This document shows, piece after piece, positions 63,225-64,000 of a stretch of 64,000 nt of DNA. Below the pieces are notes generated by a model. The model did not search any database, had not been told where the DNA came from, and saw nothing but the letters and a program-made list of their open reading frames with translations. Positions within the stretch are counted from its first letter, which is position 1, and each line of letters begins with the position of its first letter. The stretch covers positions 62,001 to 126,000 of the forward strand of contig CATKHK010000029.1 of the NCBI GenBank assembly GCA_949751835.1, written 5' to 3'. The position numbers and the translations under genes are program-made. Origin of the DNA: Blepharisma japonicum (taxonomy: Eukaryota; Ciliophora; Heterotrichea; Heterotrichida; Blepharismidae).

Positions 63225-63665
63225 TTAGAAATAACGATTAGCTAATTGCTTTTTGAGTGCTATATTTTCAAGCACGAGTTTGGAATTTTCCAAACTCAAC
63301 TCTTTTAATTTTTCTTGAAAATCAAGCTGTGAGGAAGGAGATTTATCATTTAGTAGTTCATTCATGATTTGCTTATGTGAGTTAAGCAAACCTGAAATCT
63401 ATTTAGAACTTACTTGATCTTTAAGAACATATGAACAAATATTTTCTTCAACTAAACTCGTTGATTTTTTATTTGATCTTTTAGGGCTTTTTTCGCCCGT
63501 TCCATGAAGGTACTGGAAAATTTCTTGTGCAGAACCAGGAGAATTTATTGGATTTTTCTTGATAGGGCTCGGAGTTTTATAGTTTAAATTCAATAGGTCA
63601 GCATTATCATTAAATTTCGTTTTTACTGGTGAAAGTGTAGAACGCCTCATGATCATATTTTCCAT
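63225..63665 (-). CDS. Small coiled-coil protein, unknown, one mini-intron
   Basis: Exon 1 (63665-63414) and exon 2 (63398-63225) give 141 residues. The first 80 residues are Ser/Pro/Lys-rich (NYKTPSPIKKNPINSPGS). The last 55 form a coiled coil (EKLKELSLENSKLVLENIAL). The intron removes an in-frame TAG. It is convergent with the CRAL-TRIO gene, with only 22 bp between the two stop codons. No family recognised. Without the intron it would be cut to 88 residues. Confidence 0.72.
63399..63413 (-). other. 15-nt spliceosomal intron
   Basis: On the minus strand it reads GTAAGTTCTAAATAG, containing in-frame TAG. Removal joins LKDQ to ISGLLNSH and opens the coiled coil. Branch A at position 10. Confidence 0.85.
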
Positions 63666-63913
63666 TGTTAAATTATATCTAATTTTATTTTATGGCTCCA
63701 TTTAATCAAAATAATCTGATGATGCTATAATAAGATCTATTTTTCAATGGGGAGGATTGTTCAGCCCATTCCAACCCTGCCAAAATAATTCTTCTTCATT
63801 TATAAGGAAAGATAAAGGACATATCTTATATACTGCAATTTATTCAACATTTTTGTAAAAAATTATTGCACTGGTTTTAGAATTTTTAACTTAGGGTGGC
63901 GATGCCACATAAA
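63666..63913. other. Intergenic spacer
   Basis: AT-rich spacer ahead of the right edge. A small inverted repeat, GTGGC-GAT-GCCAC (63896-63908), lies at its end. No gene supported. Confidence 0.4.
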
Positions 63914-64000
63914 TTAAGTTTTAGTTAAAGGTTTCGTGGTAAACCTCGGCTTGAAACAATTGGTGCCTAGAAAGTTGTCGACGGTGAAATCCAGGGCTAT
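63914..64000 (-). CDS. Possible 3' end of a gene running off the right edge
   Basis: The last 87 bases are clearly richer in G+C than the spacer. On the minus strand they give 28 codons ending in TAA (63914): IALDFTVDNFLGTNCFKPRF and eight more residues, using codons with C or G at the third place. This would be the C-terminus of a gene lying to the right. Alternatives are a structured RNA (the region has hairpins, such as AGGTTT-CGTGGT-AAACCT at 63940-63957) or chance. Too short to name a family. Confidence 0.35.
   Translation of the reverse strand: MALDFTVDNFLGTNCFKPRFTTKPLTKT

Noticed and set aside
1-64000. Mitochondrial or bacterial (Mycoplasma-like) origin because UGA = Trp
   Set aside because: Spliceosomal mini-introns, nuclear protein families (MYST, Ku70, eIF6, kinesin) and a Pol III-type tRNA rule this out.
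1-64000. Mobile elements, virus-like elements, CRISPR arrays, telomere repeats
   Set aside because: No transposase, integrase, reverse transcriptase, capsid or repeat array was seen, and no CCCTAACA-type telomere tract.

Overview
The window looks like nuclear DNA of a heterotrich ciliate, most probably Blepharisma or a close relative. Three features point there. (1) UGA is read as tryptophan while UAA and UAG are the stops. In-frame UGA falls on invariant Trp positions, for example MWSDP and VWSAPNYC of a PPP phosphatase (14352, 14535), DxWSxG of a PKG-type kinase (58728) and a core Trp of a Myb repeat. (2) Seven tiny GT-AG introns interrupt genes: five of 15 nt, one of 16 nt and one apparent 13 nt. 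(3) The DNA is AT-rich, gene-dense and carries many ciliary and ciliate-type signalling genes. A Pol III-type tRNA-Pro confirms a eukaryotic nuclear genome. The species is inference.

Layout. 1-3.5 kb: end of a coiled-coil gene (-), a TMEM43-like protein, a RING-H2 membrane protein and a PHD-finger protein. 3.8-15.5 kb: CAND1, a MORN/IQ protein, a kinesin-2-like motor, two small membrane or mitochondrial proteins, a coiled-coil protein, a PP4/PP6-like phosphatase and a membrane protein. 15.8-28.3 kb: Ku70, a low-complexity protein, a DHHC palmitoyltransferase, a second MORN/IQ protein, an LRRC23-like LRR protein, a CDPK-like kinase without intact EF hands and a family X DNA polymerase with BRCT. 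28.7-38.6 kb: a VPS9-type Rab GEF, a phospholipase D, a MYST acetyltransferase, a basic nuclear-type protein, an arrestin-fold protein and a small type I membrane protein. 38.6-44 kb: tRNA-Pro, a 1-kb very AT-rich gap, a coiled-coil protein and adenylate kinase 7. 43.7-64 kb: ankyrin protein, CTD-type phosphatase, SERINC with two adjacent Cys-rich mini-genes, PP2C, eIF6, R2R3 Myb, FAM135-type lipase, PKG, a SIAH-like E3, several unknowns and a CRAL-TRIO protein.

Genes lie on both strands with short spacers (10-600 bp) and no operon logic. Themes recur: membrane signalling (several N-terminal Met-Gly acylation signals, two C-terminal CAAX-type tails, PLD, PKG, PP2C, arrestin, VPS9), cilium (kinesin-2, AK7, LRRC23-like) and DNA end joining (Ku70, Pol X). 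No transposon, virus-like element, CRISPR array or telomere repeat was seen. The best leads are the apparent 13-nt intron, the SERINC-derived mini-genes, the shared Trp-x-CNAC plus CAAX tail on two otherwise unlike proteins, and the uneven use of UGA for Trp. All family calls come from reading translated sequence by eye; none was checked by a database search.
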